Below are positions 23,001 to 34,300 of a stretch of DNA of 64,000 bases, piece by piece. The notes below the pieces were generated by a model. The model worked only from the letters and a program-made list of their open reading frames with translations. It had not been told where the DNA came from and did no database searches. Source of the stretch: Liolophura sinensis (Eukaryota > Mollusca > Polyplacophora > Chitonida > Chitonidae). The DNA is taken from contig NC_088302.1 of NCBI RefSeq assembly GCF_032854445.1, positions 55,406,237-55,470,236 on the forward strand. The letters run 5' to 3'. Position 1 is the stretch's first letter. Each line of letters begins with the position of its first letter. Made by a program: the position numbers and the translations under genes.

Positions 23001-26000
23001 CTAAGTTTAGTAAATGTCTAAACTTTTGGTGAACTCACCTTGACTTCTCTGTCCCTGGTGCGTTAATCTGAACTGGTGGATCTGTAAACATCAACAAGCA
23101 CAGGTCAAAGGAATGTGAATATAATGTTCCTGAAAGTTTAATGCGCATTTGCCTCATATACAGCTTTATGCTCCACAGACAGAACCTTACACATTTCTTA
23201 TGCATCCCTGAAGCTGACCAACCCAGACTTTCAAAATTCAAACAACAAATGATTAAGGTGTATCATTGTGAATAAGTTTGCCATTTTATATAACCACAGC
23301 CTGAGAAATAGCGGTAATAAAATTCACTGGCAACTGAACAGAACAGGCAGAATATTTCTCGGCCACTGAAATTCATGACATTTACATGTATTCTGTAACA
23401 GCATCAAAATAAGTAACTACAGAAACTAAAATTTTCAGTGATAATTCTCAGATGATCAATTCCGACAATGATACGGAGACATCGTCTGTCAATCTCAACG
23501 CTGAGCAATGTCAACCATACTTAATCCCTTACTTTGGTTGTGTATGATTTTCCTGAATGTGAGTGAAGTCCGTGTCCCCCTGGTGGCCAATGTCAGCCCT
23601 CCTGCAGGGGAGGTAACAATGTCAGACTTCCTGGGAGTGATAGCATGTGACCAAACATATCGCGATTCTCCAGTCATCACCAACAAACTTCGTCGAGGCA
23701 GAAGAACAGACACATGGCGGCCATCTGGATGCTGAAACTCCATGATAACCTAAAACCAGAGAAAACATAATGCTTAGAGCTGAATAGGACATAAGTAGTT
23801 CCATATGTTATTTTGACGTTATGGTCAATACTGCAAACAGTGTACATTAACGGAAAGAGGTAGGGCTATTCCATCTCTAAATTACACCCACAGCATAAGC
23901 ATCCCCTGTATAATGATTGGCTCATTTACTTATGGATTTATGTATTTATTTGATTGGTGTTTCACTCATATGACGCCGGACATCATTATGCTGGGAGGAA
24001 ACCGAGAAGTGCAAGGAGTAAACCCACGACCATCCACAGGTTGTTGCCTGACCTTCCTATGTACGGCCGGACATTTACTTATGGAAAAAGCTGATGTTAT
24101 AACTTCAAGTTGCTATTTAAAACTTTGTATTGTCAACTGCAATTCTATGTTTAAAACAGAGGCAGTTGGAGTGTCAGATGCCCATTGTTCTTTCAATGTA
24201 GGTCCCCTCACCTGCACATCTGGAAATGAGGACAAGAAAATGGAAGATTTTTGTTAAGCTTTATGCCCAGGAAATAATTTCTTCTAACTGATCTCTTTTT
24301 ACCTGTGATCCTAAACTAACTGACATGAGTCCATCTTCAAAGGCTGAAGGTGTATCTACATGTGGGGGAATACCTGTAATAGTGGGAACAGACACGTTTA
24401 CCAACACAAACAAAACCAATTAGGTTTTTCATCCAAAAAACACGTACAAAACACTTATCAATATTTTTCAAAACATTTTCATTGTTAGCTGGGCCAGCTT
24501 TTTGGTTCAGCTGGCAAGAAGGCTAGTCCTTGAATTCAGCTTCTGATAATCTGGCCACAAATTTACATCAGGTAAATGGGGAGTTACAGGAAACATGGTG
24601 TCTTTCCTCTAGGCTATGCTCAATTTCCTCTGGGCTATGCTCGGTTTCCTCTGGGCTGTGCTCAGTTTCCTCTGGGCTGTGCTCAGTTTCCTCTAAAGTA
24701 TTCCTAATGCCCTTCCATCAACTTGAAAACTACTTTTATACAAGAGAAATACTCTTAAACATGTCATCGGTGTACAGAATCAATGAAAAAACAAACACAT
24801 ACATTAAGTAATCTAGTAGATATTTAACAAATATTGAAGCTATCAAATGTTTTTTGATAGTACCAAGTATTAGATTCCTGGTGATATTTGATATCAGCCA
24901 AAAAAAGTAATTTGACACAATAATGTGTTACTTCACACTGCTTACCTTGTCCTGGACTATACTGGTTGACTGTCAGCTGATCAGGTCTGTGTGCGATGAA
25001 GCCGGCAGACAAAGCCTCAGATATCAGTCGCTCACACTCCTTAGGGATTCCCTGGGGCAGTGGCTGGTGAGGATTCACATTATTCACACCATACAGGAAC
25101 TCATACCCATAGTGCTTCACTCTTCTCTGCTTCAAGTCCTTTTGGGCTTTAAATAAAAAACAAAGAAAAAATACAAAAAAAAAAATTGTTCAAAACAGTT
25201 CTTAAGCATATAGCCATGGTTAAATGTAATCAGTCTCCATTGTTGCTTTAATGGCCCTCATTTACCTCTGGCATCATTTGTTAAAAGTTATCAACAAGCT
25301 ACGCTTCAGTACAATAAGCTTAAACACTGTCACATTATTAACTATCACCATTTAGTTACTTAATGAACATCAGACAGATTCTCTTATTTCACACGACAAA
25401 ATACACTGGTAGTGTCATTTTATTTTAGCAATATCACAGGCTGAGAACACAGTGTTATGGGTGGCACAGACTGCAGAAGCCTACCTCCTGGAGATACGTC
25501 ATTAAAGTCAATGGTTGCCAGGAGCGCAGCCTCATAGTCTTCAGACACAAAGTCTTCCCTCAGGATCAGACCCAGTGGTAGGGGCTGGAACCGCGTCTGT
25601 TCACAAGGAGCTATATGTGCATGGACAAAAAGACAAATTTCTGATTACCCTCAGGAATCACAAGCTACATAGTGGTATTAACATCTGCTAACCTTAAGAA
25701 TGGTAAAGAGTGACAAATACCTGGTCTGTTATGACAGTGCTTTCTGTTCTGAAAGAGAATCCTACATTTATAAAAATCACTCAACCACCCAACCAGCTAA
25801 TACATGATCTAAAAAGCTTTCCTGGTCGTGGGTTTCCCCCAGGTTCTCCCTGGTTTCCTCCTACCATAATGCTGGATGCCACTGTATAAGTGAATAAAAT
25901 ATTCTTGCGTACAGCATAAAACACCAATCAAATAAATAAATAAATAAAACAAAGCTTTCCATCCTCCTTCATGCATTACTGCTTCATGCACCATGGTACA

Positions 26001-28038
26001 AACCAGTCATACATGACTTTATTCCAGCACCTTACCATGATTCACAAACACTGGCTGAAGCACACACTTTATACCAGCACCTTACCATGATTCACAAACA
26101 CTGGCTGAAGCACACACTTCATACCAGAACCTTAACGTGATTCGCAAACACTGGGTGAAGCACACACTTTATACCAGCACCTTACCATGATTCACAAAAA
26201 CTGGGTGAAGCACACACTTTATACCAGCACTTTACCATGATTCACAAACACTGGGTGAAGCACACACTTTATCCCAGCACCTTACCATGATTCACAAACA
26301 CTGGCTGAAGCACACAGTTCATACCAGAACCTTAACGTGATTCACAAACACTGGGTGAAGCACACACTTTATACCAGCACCCTACCATGATTCACAAACA
26401 CTGGGTGAAGTACACACTTCATACCAATACCTTACCATGATTCACAAACACTGGGTGAAGCACACACTTTATACCAGCACCTTACCATGATTCACAAACA
26501 CTGGCTGAAGCACACACTTTATACCAGCACCTTACCATGATTCACAAACACTGGCTGAAGCACACACTTCATACCAGAACCTTAACATGATTCACAAACA
26601 CCGGGTGAAGCACACACTTCATACCAGCGCCTTAATGTGATTCACAAACACTGGGTGAAGCACACACTTTATACCAGCACCTTACCATGATTCACAAACA
26701 CTGGGTGAAGCACACACTTTATACCAGCACCTTACCATGATTCACAAACCCTGGGTGAAGCATACACTTTATACCAGCACCTTACCATGATTCACAAACA
26801 CCGAGTGAAGCACACACTTCATACCAGCACCTTAACTTGATTCACAAACACTGGGTGAAGCACACACTTTATACCAGCACCTTCCCATGATTCACAAACC
26901 CTGGGTGAAGCACACATTTTATACCAGCACCTTACCATGATTCACAAACACTGGGTGAAGCATAGCGTTAACTGCAGCTCCAGAATCCTCTGCAGAAATC
27001 CGCACACCATTCAAAACAGCCTGGCATTTCTCTGCCTCTGCCATGTCTGAGAACACAACAAACGAGTATGGTCTCTGGGGTATCATGACAATCTCTGTGA
27101 TGTGGCCACACATCTGAACAAGGGAGAGAATCTGTTCCTTTGTCACACCATTGTCCAGCCCAGCATTGTATATACACAGAATCTGTAAACAGGAAAATAT
27201 GACACAAAATGAACAAAATTAAACAATCAAATCACTGTGCTGATATTTAACCATTTAAAATTGGATTTAAACAATGTTTTCATCAAGCTCAACAATCTTT
27301 TTTCCTTCATCATGTTCGCTGCTTGCTGATGAATAACCAGATTTTTCTAATTTGTATATCAACAGGATTTCAGTGCTAAACAACAATTAACTAGGCTGAA
27401 ATGTTTTATGGCACCATCAAAATGAAATGCTTAATTAATGCCTCAAATAAGGACTGTTTCATGTTAAACACCAATTAAGACTGATATATTAAGAGAGAAA
27501 ATTGTGAAACAGACACATGTTTGATTAAGACACAGAAAAGCAGAGGAGACATGAAAATGGATATGAATTTTCACTTCATTCATTATCTTAACGAATTTAT
27601 TTCTCTGATTGGTGTTTTACACCGCACTTAAGAATATTTGACTTAGACAGTGGCCTACATTATCATGGGCGAAAACTGGGAAGATCCCGGAGGGAACCCA
27701 TGACCGGCAGCTGGTTACTGACAGACATTTCAACACAGAGGAAAGCCAGCCAATGGAAGCCAGATGTCAACACCGGTGTCTTAAAAGGTTTCACCAAATA
27801 TGGGACATTACCAATGTGTAAAATATTCATTTAGTGCACACCGAAAGGAGAAATTAATACAGAAAACTCATATTTAGGTATGATATGATAACAGATGAAC
27901 CTTGGTGGGAAGTTCAGATATGTCTACTCCTTGATCGTACAAAACATGCTTGACTCTGTTCTGTTTTTTGGCAAGACGCTTGTCGGCTTTAGGTGGTCTA
28001 GTTTTCCTGTCATGTTTTTGGTCCGAATTTACGGGCAT
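20088..28038 (-). CDS. ALKBH8: ALKBH8: tRNA wobble-uridine methyltransferase and AlkB-type dioxygenase, 11 coding exons
   Basis: Coding exons, 5' to 3' on the minus strand: 28038-27901, 27182-26936, 25610-25485, 25146-24946, 24373-24303, 23749-23533, 23081-23039, 22432-22366, 22033-21878, 21465-21316, 21050-20088. Together they make 2379 nt, 792 residues plus stop, all phases in frame. Order: basic N-terminus ([12 protein letters not shown]), RRM about 47-128, AlkB about 129-333 with the iron ligands HVD (about 242-244) and His in YVWSHAIT (about 296) and the 2-oxoglutarate arginine in [11 protein letters not shown], then a TRM9-like methyltransferase with [12 protein letters not shown] (about 404-415), AVIHHL and YVWAMEQE. 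In other animals ALKBH8 with TRMT112 makes mcm5U at tRNA position 34 and the AlkB domain hydroxylates it. Compared with the roughly 664-residue human protein, this one has a Ser/Thr-rich insert of about 180 residues (about 522-704) before the conserved tail [13 protein letters not shown] and [13 protein letters not shown]. Exon 1 uses a weak donor (AAG|GTTCAT). Exon 2 ends in a minisatellite that repeats its own donor. Confidence 0.95.
23943..24070 (-). mobile_element. SINE family A, partial, reverse orientation
   Basis: Reads AATAAAT-type tail first on the plus strand (TTTATTTGATTGGTGTTTCA), then the reverse complement of the CCACCATAATGCTGG and GGATGGTCGTGGGTT body words. The tRNA-like head is missing. 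It lies in an ALKBH8 intron. Confidence 0.75.
24604..24697. repeat. 21-bp tandem repeat, about four copies
   Basis: Unit CCTCTGGGCTRTGCTCAGTTT, repeated about four times with few changes, in an ALKBH8 intron. It is a multiple of three and stays open on the plus strand, but nothing suggests that it is coding. Confidence 0.85.
25812..25950 (+). mobile_element. SINE family A, 3' part
   Basis: Starts in the body (TGGTCGTGGGTTTCCCCCAG), continues with CCTACCATAATGCTGG and ATTCTTGCGTACAGCATAAA, and ends in a four-fold AAATAAAT tail. The pol III promoter part is absent. It lies in ALKBH8 intron 2, next to the 50-bp donor minisatellite. Confidence 0.8.
26018..26960. repeat. 50-bp minisatellite that duplicates the ALKBH8 exon 2 splice donor, 19 copies
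   Basis: Exact 50-bp register: the word CTGGSTGAAG (or a one- or two-base variant) stands at 26051, 26101, 26151 and so on to 26951. On the coding (minus) strand each unit reads as the last 25 or so bases of exon 2 (CTTCACCCAGTGTTTGTG, AATCATG) followed by the donor GTAAGG and about 20 intron bases. The last plus-strand unit overlaps the functional exon, whose donor is at 26935-26934. By eye, 13 of the 19 units keep the CATG|GTAAGG-type junction with GT intact; the others carry changes such as AACGTG or AACTTG on the plus strand at the same place. Confidence 0.95.
27596..27735 (-). mobile_element. SINE family A, partial, reverse orientation, diverged
   Basis: Plus-strand words TTCTCTGATTGGTGTTTTAC, AAGAATAT and CCCATGACCGGCAGCTGG match the reverse complement of the family tail and body. 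It lies in ALKBH8 intron 1. Confidence 0.6.
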
Positions 28039-28394
28039 AATGCTGAAGCGTCTTGGCTACAACAGACACTTTCAATAAACTCTGATAGAGACCTGCACAG
28101 TTGTGCCCAAACTGTAAGATCCCAGAGTTCTGTTGTCCAACATTCAGTTCACGTGTACCTGGTTGTCATCACTCGTACATTTCTTGTACGCTGATGTAAC
28201 GCATAGAAATACCAATGTACGGGTTATGTTTGCGTGGAATGCATGATCATTTTTTCTTAAACCGTACCCAATTTTACTCGCATGACAATAGTTTAATAAA
28301 AGAACCCAATTATCTTTTGTTTTAGCTGTTTTTCTTCATTTGTTTTTCATTTCAGTTTGCCTACATCCGGGCACTTGAGCTTTTATGGAGAAAG
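28039..28394. promoter_or_regulatory. Bidirectional promoter interval between ALKBH8 and THOC2
   Basis: The two start codons face away from each other across 356 bp, so both 5' UTRs and core promoters should fit here. There is no convincing TATA box. AAGATGGCGGC overlapping the THOC2 ATG (28392-28402) matches the YY1-type element often found at or just after the transcription start of housekeeping genes. A pyrimidine-rich run ending in CAG (28318-28362) could be an initiator-type sequence or a splice acceptor for an upstream non-coding exon. Shared regulation of the two RNA-related genes is inference. Confidence 0.6.
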
Positions 28395-31300
28395 ATGGCG
28401 GCTTGTTTCGTCAATGCCGATGTTGTGAGATCTTGGGAAAAGACGGGGAAAACGGAGTTGTAAGTTTGCTGCGCTTCAGTTGTACGTGCTAGCCTGAATT
28501 TTGAATCAAAACTCCCCTGGAATACCGATTTATCACGATTTTGTGATGCTCCAAAATACATTCACATTTCATTAAATGATGTGCAATCATGAATTTCCCC
28601 TTCGAATCAGCAAATGTATAGTCCAGTGCTCGGTTTTCGCATGGTCAGAGTTACCCAAATTGGTTAATTATGTTAACTAGCTTAAACACTGCGAAGTCAC
28701 GAATTCAATATTATTTACTCCTTGGAGCACGGATTAGGAATAAACTGTAATTTGCGTTGAAGACTTTACAGAAGGCTGAACTTGAAGCCCATAGATGGAC
28801 TAGATTCAGACGTGAAGATCGAAATTCTAGGGCAAAGCCTTATCTGCCTAGCGTCGCCTCTATGGCTCAGTTGGTTAACACTCTAGCGCAGCGTAATGAT
28901 TCAGGAGCCTCTCACCAATTCGGCCGCTGTGAGTTTAAGTGCTGGCTTCCTGTCTGGCTGTAAGTGGGAATTTCTGTCAGCAATCTGCAGATGGTCCTGG
29001 GTTTTTCCCCAGGCTGTGCCTGGTTAACTCACACAATAATGCTGGTGACCAATATATTCTTGAGTACGATGTGTTTCACATCATACTCAAGAATCAAATA
29101 AATAAATAATCAGATAAATAAATAAGTAAATATCAACCTAGCTCTACCCCCACCACCTCATTAAGCTTTAACCTGAAGGTGAGATTGCAATGAAGTGCTC
29201 GTAGTGCTCCATTAAAGTTGAGCTTTGAGTGATCCTACAAGTATTCTTACTAAAACCCACATGTTGTTTGGTCATTGGCCTACCTTGTGGCCGAGGTGGT
29301 TAGCATGCCAGCGTTGTGCAATGACACAGGAGCATCTCACAAATGTGGTAGCTGTTCTTAAGTCCTTCCTCTCCAGCCATGCAAATCAAATAAATAAACA
29401 AATATATTGTTGGACAGAAACCCGAAGATAAACATCAAAACGTCAGGTGGATGTTTTCCTCCACTCCCTTGTTTAGCCTCATTGTGACATTGGTATCTAT
29501 TCTGTGAAAATGTTGAATTTTATCCCATAGAACAAATAAGGCTAGCCCTAGGAGTATGCTGATCTGTGCCATGATTCTTGAGTAGTGGGTATGGACTCAG
29601 TGTAGCGATGAATGCTAGAATTTTAAAATAGTAAGCTAAGTCTATCTAGATAGTATGGCAAAGATTTGGCTCAGCAAAACGTTGTTCGAGGCAGACATCT
29701 CAGAGAGATTCATACTTCTCTTGCCACTTCAAAGGGAGAGATGTCAGCTTAGACTTCTGCCTGGTGCTGAAGGACAGTGATTACATACAATATGACAGTC
29801 CTGTCTTGTTCTGTGGGCTTATCTTGAACAACTCTGTGTTGTCCTCAATTTATTAATGCTCTCCTCCAAATAATGTGTCTGTCACTAATCCAGGTGTCTG
29901 TAGAAGACCCATGTCTTTTTATCACTGCATGTATCCGTCATCAGCAAAGAATGACAAAACTCCTTGCTGAGCCTCACCGCATTTGGGTGCTGCCACTGCA
30001 CTTCAATGAAAACAATGTTTCCACTACAGAATGACGAGACTTGATATGACAGTGCTCGGAAGTGAGGCTTGTGTAGTAAAAAGATTTAGAGTCGTTGGGG
30101 CAAAGTCCAATGATTACTGACGACACAGGTGCTAGTAATGGTTAAATACCTGTGCCTTGGTGTCAGTAAGCAATTGGCAGTGCTCATTTGACTGTTTGCT
30201 CAGTCTAACATTCATTGAACACTATTTACCTTTCAGTTCAAGTCAAATGTGGTAAAGTTAGTCACTGACTTGCCAGAGATCAGTGGTTTACACTCCAGTT
30301 ACTTCCACCCATAAAACTGGCTTTGTATAAGTGAACAGCTCTAAAGGATGGTGTTAAACAGTCAAGTTCATAAATACATCTCTTGTCTTTCCTGCTTCAG
30401 TACTGTCAGTATCCTCAAGACTCAGAGCAGAGCTCATGGGGAACTTCATGTGTGTGTGTGTGGGGGGGGGGGGAAGAGGGTCAGAGTTGGAAGTAAAATT
30501 CTATCCTTCATTTTGGTTATCAGCACGAAGACTTGTAGGAAACTCATTGAAAGCAACTCAACATGGAGCCTTGGATCAAAATCTTTAAAGACTGCAATGT
30601 ACGAAATTTGCTGGCAAGTGATGAAAGGAAATCTGAAAACAGAACAGGCCATATCTGCCATAGGGGATGTTATGGTAAGATATTTGTATAGTCCTTTTTT
30701 CTCTCCCAGTTGAAAGCATTAAAGGTTACATGAAACATTTGATGTTAATGTCTTAATGTGCAGTTTAATAGAATGTGTTCTAACATATGAAAGTATTAAA
30801 AAAACTTTTTGTGGACATAAAAATGGCCCTGTGAAGCTAGTGTTTTCCTAAAGCCTGCAAAACAAAGTACACTGTAAATGTTCTGGTATGAAATGATGAA
30901 ATCAACATAGCTGTGTGACAGTGCAAAGAATGTCTAAATATCTGTAATATTCTTGACTAGGTGCGAAAAACTGTTTCAGTTTAGTTTGGTTTTCAGTGGT
31001 TGTACATTTGTATGTACAACATTACATAACCAGTGACATTTTGTTTTTCAGAATTTACAGAAAGACATCCCTTCCCTGATGGCTGATGTATTGAGTATTA
31101 TTGGTAATGACTACTTTTACATGTATGCGAAAGTTCAAACTGTACCTGACACTTAGTGTAGGGTAGGCTTACAGAATAATTGTAAGGCAAAGGTAGCCAT
31201 GTACTGTCTATTGGTGGATTCGGTTTTTGAAATTAGACATGTTTTCAATGTTCCTTTTGGAGAAGTTGTCATCATGTGATAATTTTATCCTCGTGTATGT

Positions 31301-34300
31301 CATTTGTAGTTATTGTAAACAAAAAGGTTTCACACTACCCAGCATTATTTTTATTATTATTATTTTTTTTTTACAGTTTTACCTGAAATAAGTGTATATA
31401 TGCATCTTGTATGCCGTAGAACGTGTGGAGGTAGTAAAGTAAGATATGTTGTTGAAACAAAGCCTTAAGAAACAGTGGTTATGATACTTCTGTTGACATT
31501 GATTGTTGGAGGTAACACTGAAGTTTGAATGTACTGTTTAATGATTTTGTTTGTAATAGGCAGGCGAGCATTTAGTAGGAGTTTGTTTTCATTGAAATAT
31601 TTGTGAAGATACCTCATGTAAACCTCATGTAGACTTGATGTTAGTGTATGAGGTCATCCATTCAGTAAATTGAAAGGGTGAAAAATGTATATTAAACGTT
31701 TAGGTGACAAATTTGTAATTGTGCCTTTAGTAAGTCTATGTCAATGTAGCAAGTAAGTATTCTGTTATTTAGATCTTACGAAGTTTAATTTTTTAGTTCA
31801 TAAATGGTTTATTTACCTTAGATAAATGTTGAAAGGTGGAGCAGTTATTGGGACTTATTTAAAACCTGATATTAAGCAACTATATGTACATGTATTGACC
31901 ATCTAGTTAGTCAGTCAGAGTTAAAAGGAGACTGTTGTAAAGAGGCCTTGATGTAAATAGCAACATTTTTAGCATAGACCAGTTAAACACTGTTTGTGTA
32001 TGTTATTCAGATGACTTTATCGTATTGTCCCAGTTGAACATGTGTATACATTGCCCATCATAACACCAGATGCAGCGAATTACATAAATATTTCTGTTAG
32101 CAACATCCATGCTGTTTCCCTGTTTTAGTAAGATATGGAGGTTATTTATATATTGGTGTTAACAATAAAGAATTGGAAGAGTAAGTCATTCACGTTTCAA
32201 GAAGGATGTTGTGAAAGTGTATTTGTTGATGGGGCATATAATCTTAGCTTAACATGGTGTTTTTACACCAAGGGATATTAGCTTGGCTTAACATGGTGTT
32301 TTTACACCGAAGGATAGCAGCTACGTTTAACAATGTATTTTGTCACTGAGAGATAGTAGCTTGGCTTAACATCGTGTTTTGACACTGAGAGATAGCAGCT
32401 TGGCTTAACATCGTGTTTTGACTCTGAGGGATAGCAGCTTGGCTTAACACAGTGTTTTGATACTGAGGGATAGCAGGTTGGTTTAAAAATGTGTTTTGAC
32501 ACAGAGAGATAGCATCTTGGTTTAGAATGGTGTTTTGACAGAGGGAGATAGCAGCTAGGTTTAGAAATATGTTTTGACACAGAGAGGAAGCAGCTTTGAT
32601 TAACAGTGGGTTTTGACAGAGAAATAGCATCTTGGTTTAACAGTGTTAGGTTTTTGACACAGAGATAGCATCTTGGTTTGGAATGGTGTTTTCACACAGG
32701 GAAAACAGGTTGGTTTAACTATGTTTTTAACACAGAGATAGCATCTTAGTTTAGATTGGTGTTTTGACACAGAGATAGCAGTTTGGTTAAACATGGTGTT
32801 TTGACACAGGGATAGCTGCTTGGATTAACATGGTGTTTTGACAGACAGATAGCATCTTCGTTTGGACACAGAGGATAACTGCTTGGTTTTGACACAGAGA
32901 TAGCAGCTTGGTTTTGACACAGAGAGATAGCATCTTGGTTTAACATGGTGTTTTCCTGGGGCCTGGCCTGACTCTTTACAGATCTGGAGACGTCAACCAA
33001 TGAAGACAAGATGCAGCGGGATCGCTTCATCTCAGTGGCAGCAGCCTGTGTGGTGTGTACTCTAATACTTCTTCTAAAGTTGGATTAAATTGGTGTGTGT
33101 TTAGTTACAAAAATGAGTTCATTATTGCCATTGTTTTGATGAGGAATAAGGTATACTAAGCGAATGCAAAAGATATTTCATTTAAGTTCACCTTGCCTCA
33201 TCTGTCTTGTGCACATGTAATGTGAGAAAGATCAAGCTCTGTTGGACTTCATTCTCACCTGTACCTGCCCATGATTTTGTACATATTTCAGTAATCACTC
33301 ATTGTGGCATTAGAGGCTCATACTTGTGGCTTATGCTCGTAGTATTTTTGTTGTCAGATGTTTATCCCTGAGCCAGTGCTGAAGGAGAGGTTAGACCATG
33401 ACACCCTGGAGAACATAAGCCTGATACAGTCCAAAGTACAGTTCACACAGAAATACGTCAAGGTCAAGACGAAACTTTAGTAAGTTGTCAAGGATTTTTT
33501 CAAGGATCTTTTTTTAGAGCCTGTATCAAGTTCTCTACCACAACCAAAAGGTTAAAAATTAGATGATAAAACAATGACAAAAAAGCTGTAAAAGCTCTTG
33601 ATGCATGTAGAAAAATTGAACTGATAGTTGTCAAAGTTTGAATGATGCTCCACAAAATTTTTGTTAAGGCCCTAGATTTGGCCATGGTCATCTGTTGGGG
33701 TAAACAAATACCATCGGTGCCGTGGATTTTTCGATTCATCACCCTGTTGTTATCAAAAGCTGCTGATTTTAAGCACCCTTAAAACCACTTGATTTTGTAG
33801 TTACAAACAGCAGAAATTCAACCTAATGCGAGAGGAGAGCGAAGGGTACGCCAAAGTTATTACTGAACTGAACCAAGAGATTACAGATGACATCACCCCA
33901 ACGTCAACTTTACAGACCATCAAATCTCTTATAGGTAAGGAAGTCCAAGTTTACGTTCCAGGTCACTTCCCCTTCAGTGACAACATGCATATGGTACCTA
34001 AGTCACAGTTCTACAACATTAATGTTATTACATAAAGTAAATGACCCAAAGTTTCGGATATGAGTTACTGACGTTTACTTTTGTGCTCTCTGAGAAGGCG
34101 GCAAGATGACAGTGATTAGCACCTCGCTCGTTTCATTACCGTGCACAGCAATTGGCAGCAGTGGCTGCTAATCCTCGCCATGTGGGGTCAAGTCACTGAC
34201 AGTGAGGTGTGCAGGTCTCCCGACTCGTGGGCCTACATGTACATCTCTAAATATGCATGAATGAAGTCGAAGAAAGTATCAAGACAGGCGATGGCTATTA

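Noticed and set aside
26018-26960. CRISPR-like array
   Set aside because: Units are contiguous direct repeats with no unique spacers, and the genome is eukaryotic.
32302-33030. Four overlapping minus-strand frames of 64-95 codons with repetitive Cys/Ser/Leu peptides
   Set aside because: Products of the 40-bp minisatellite in THOC2 intron 3.
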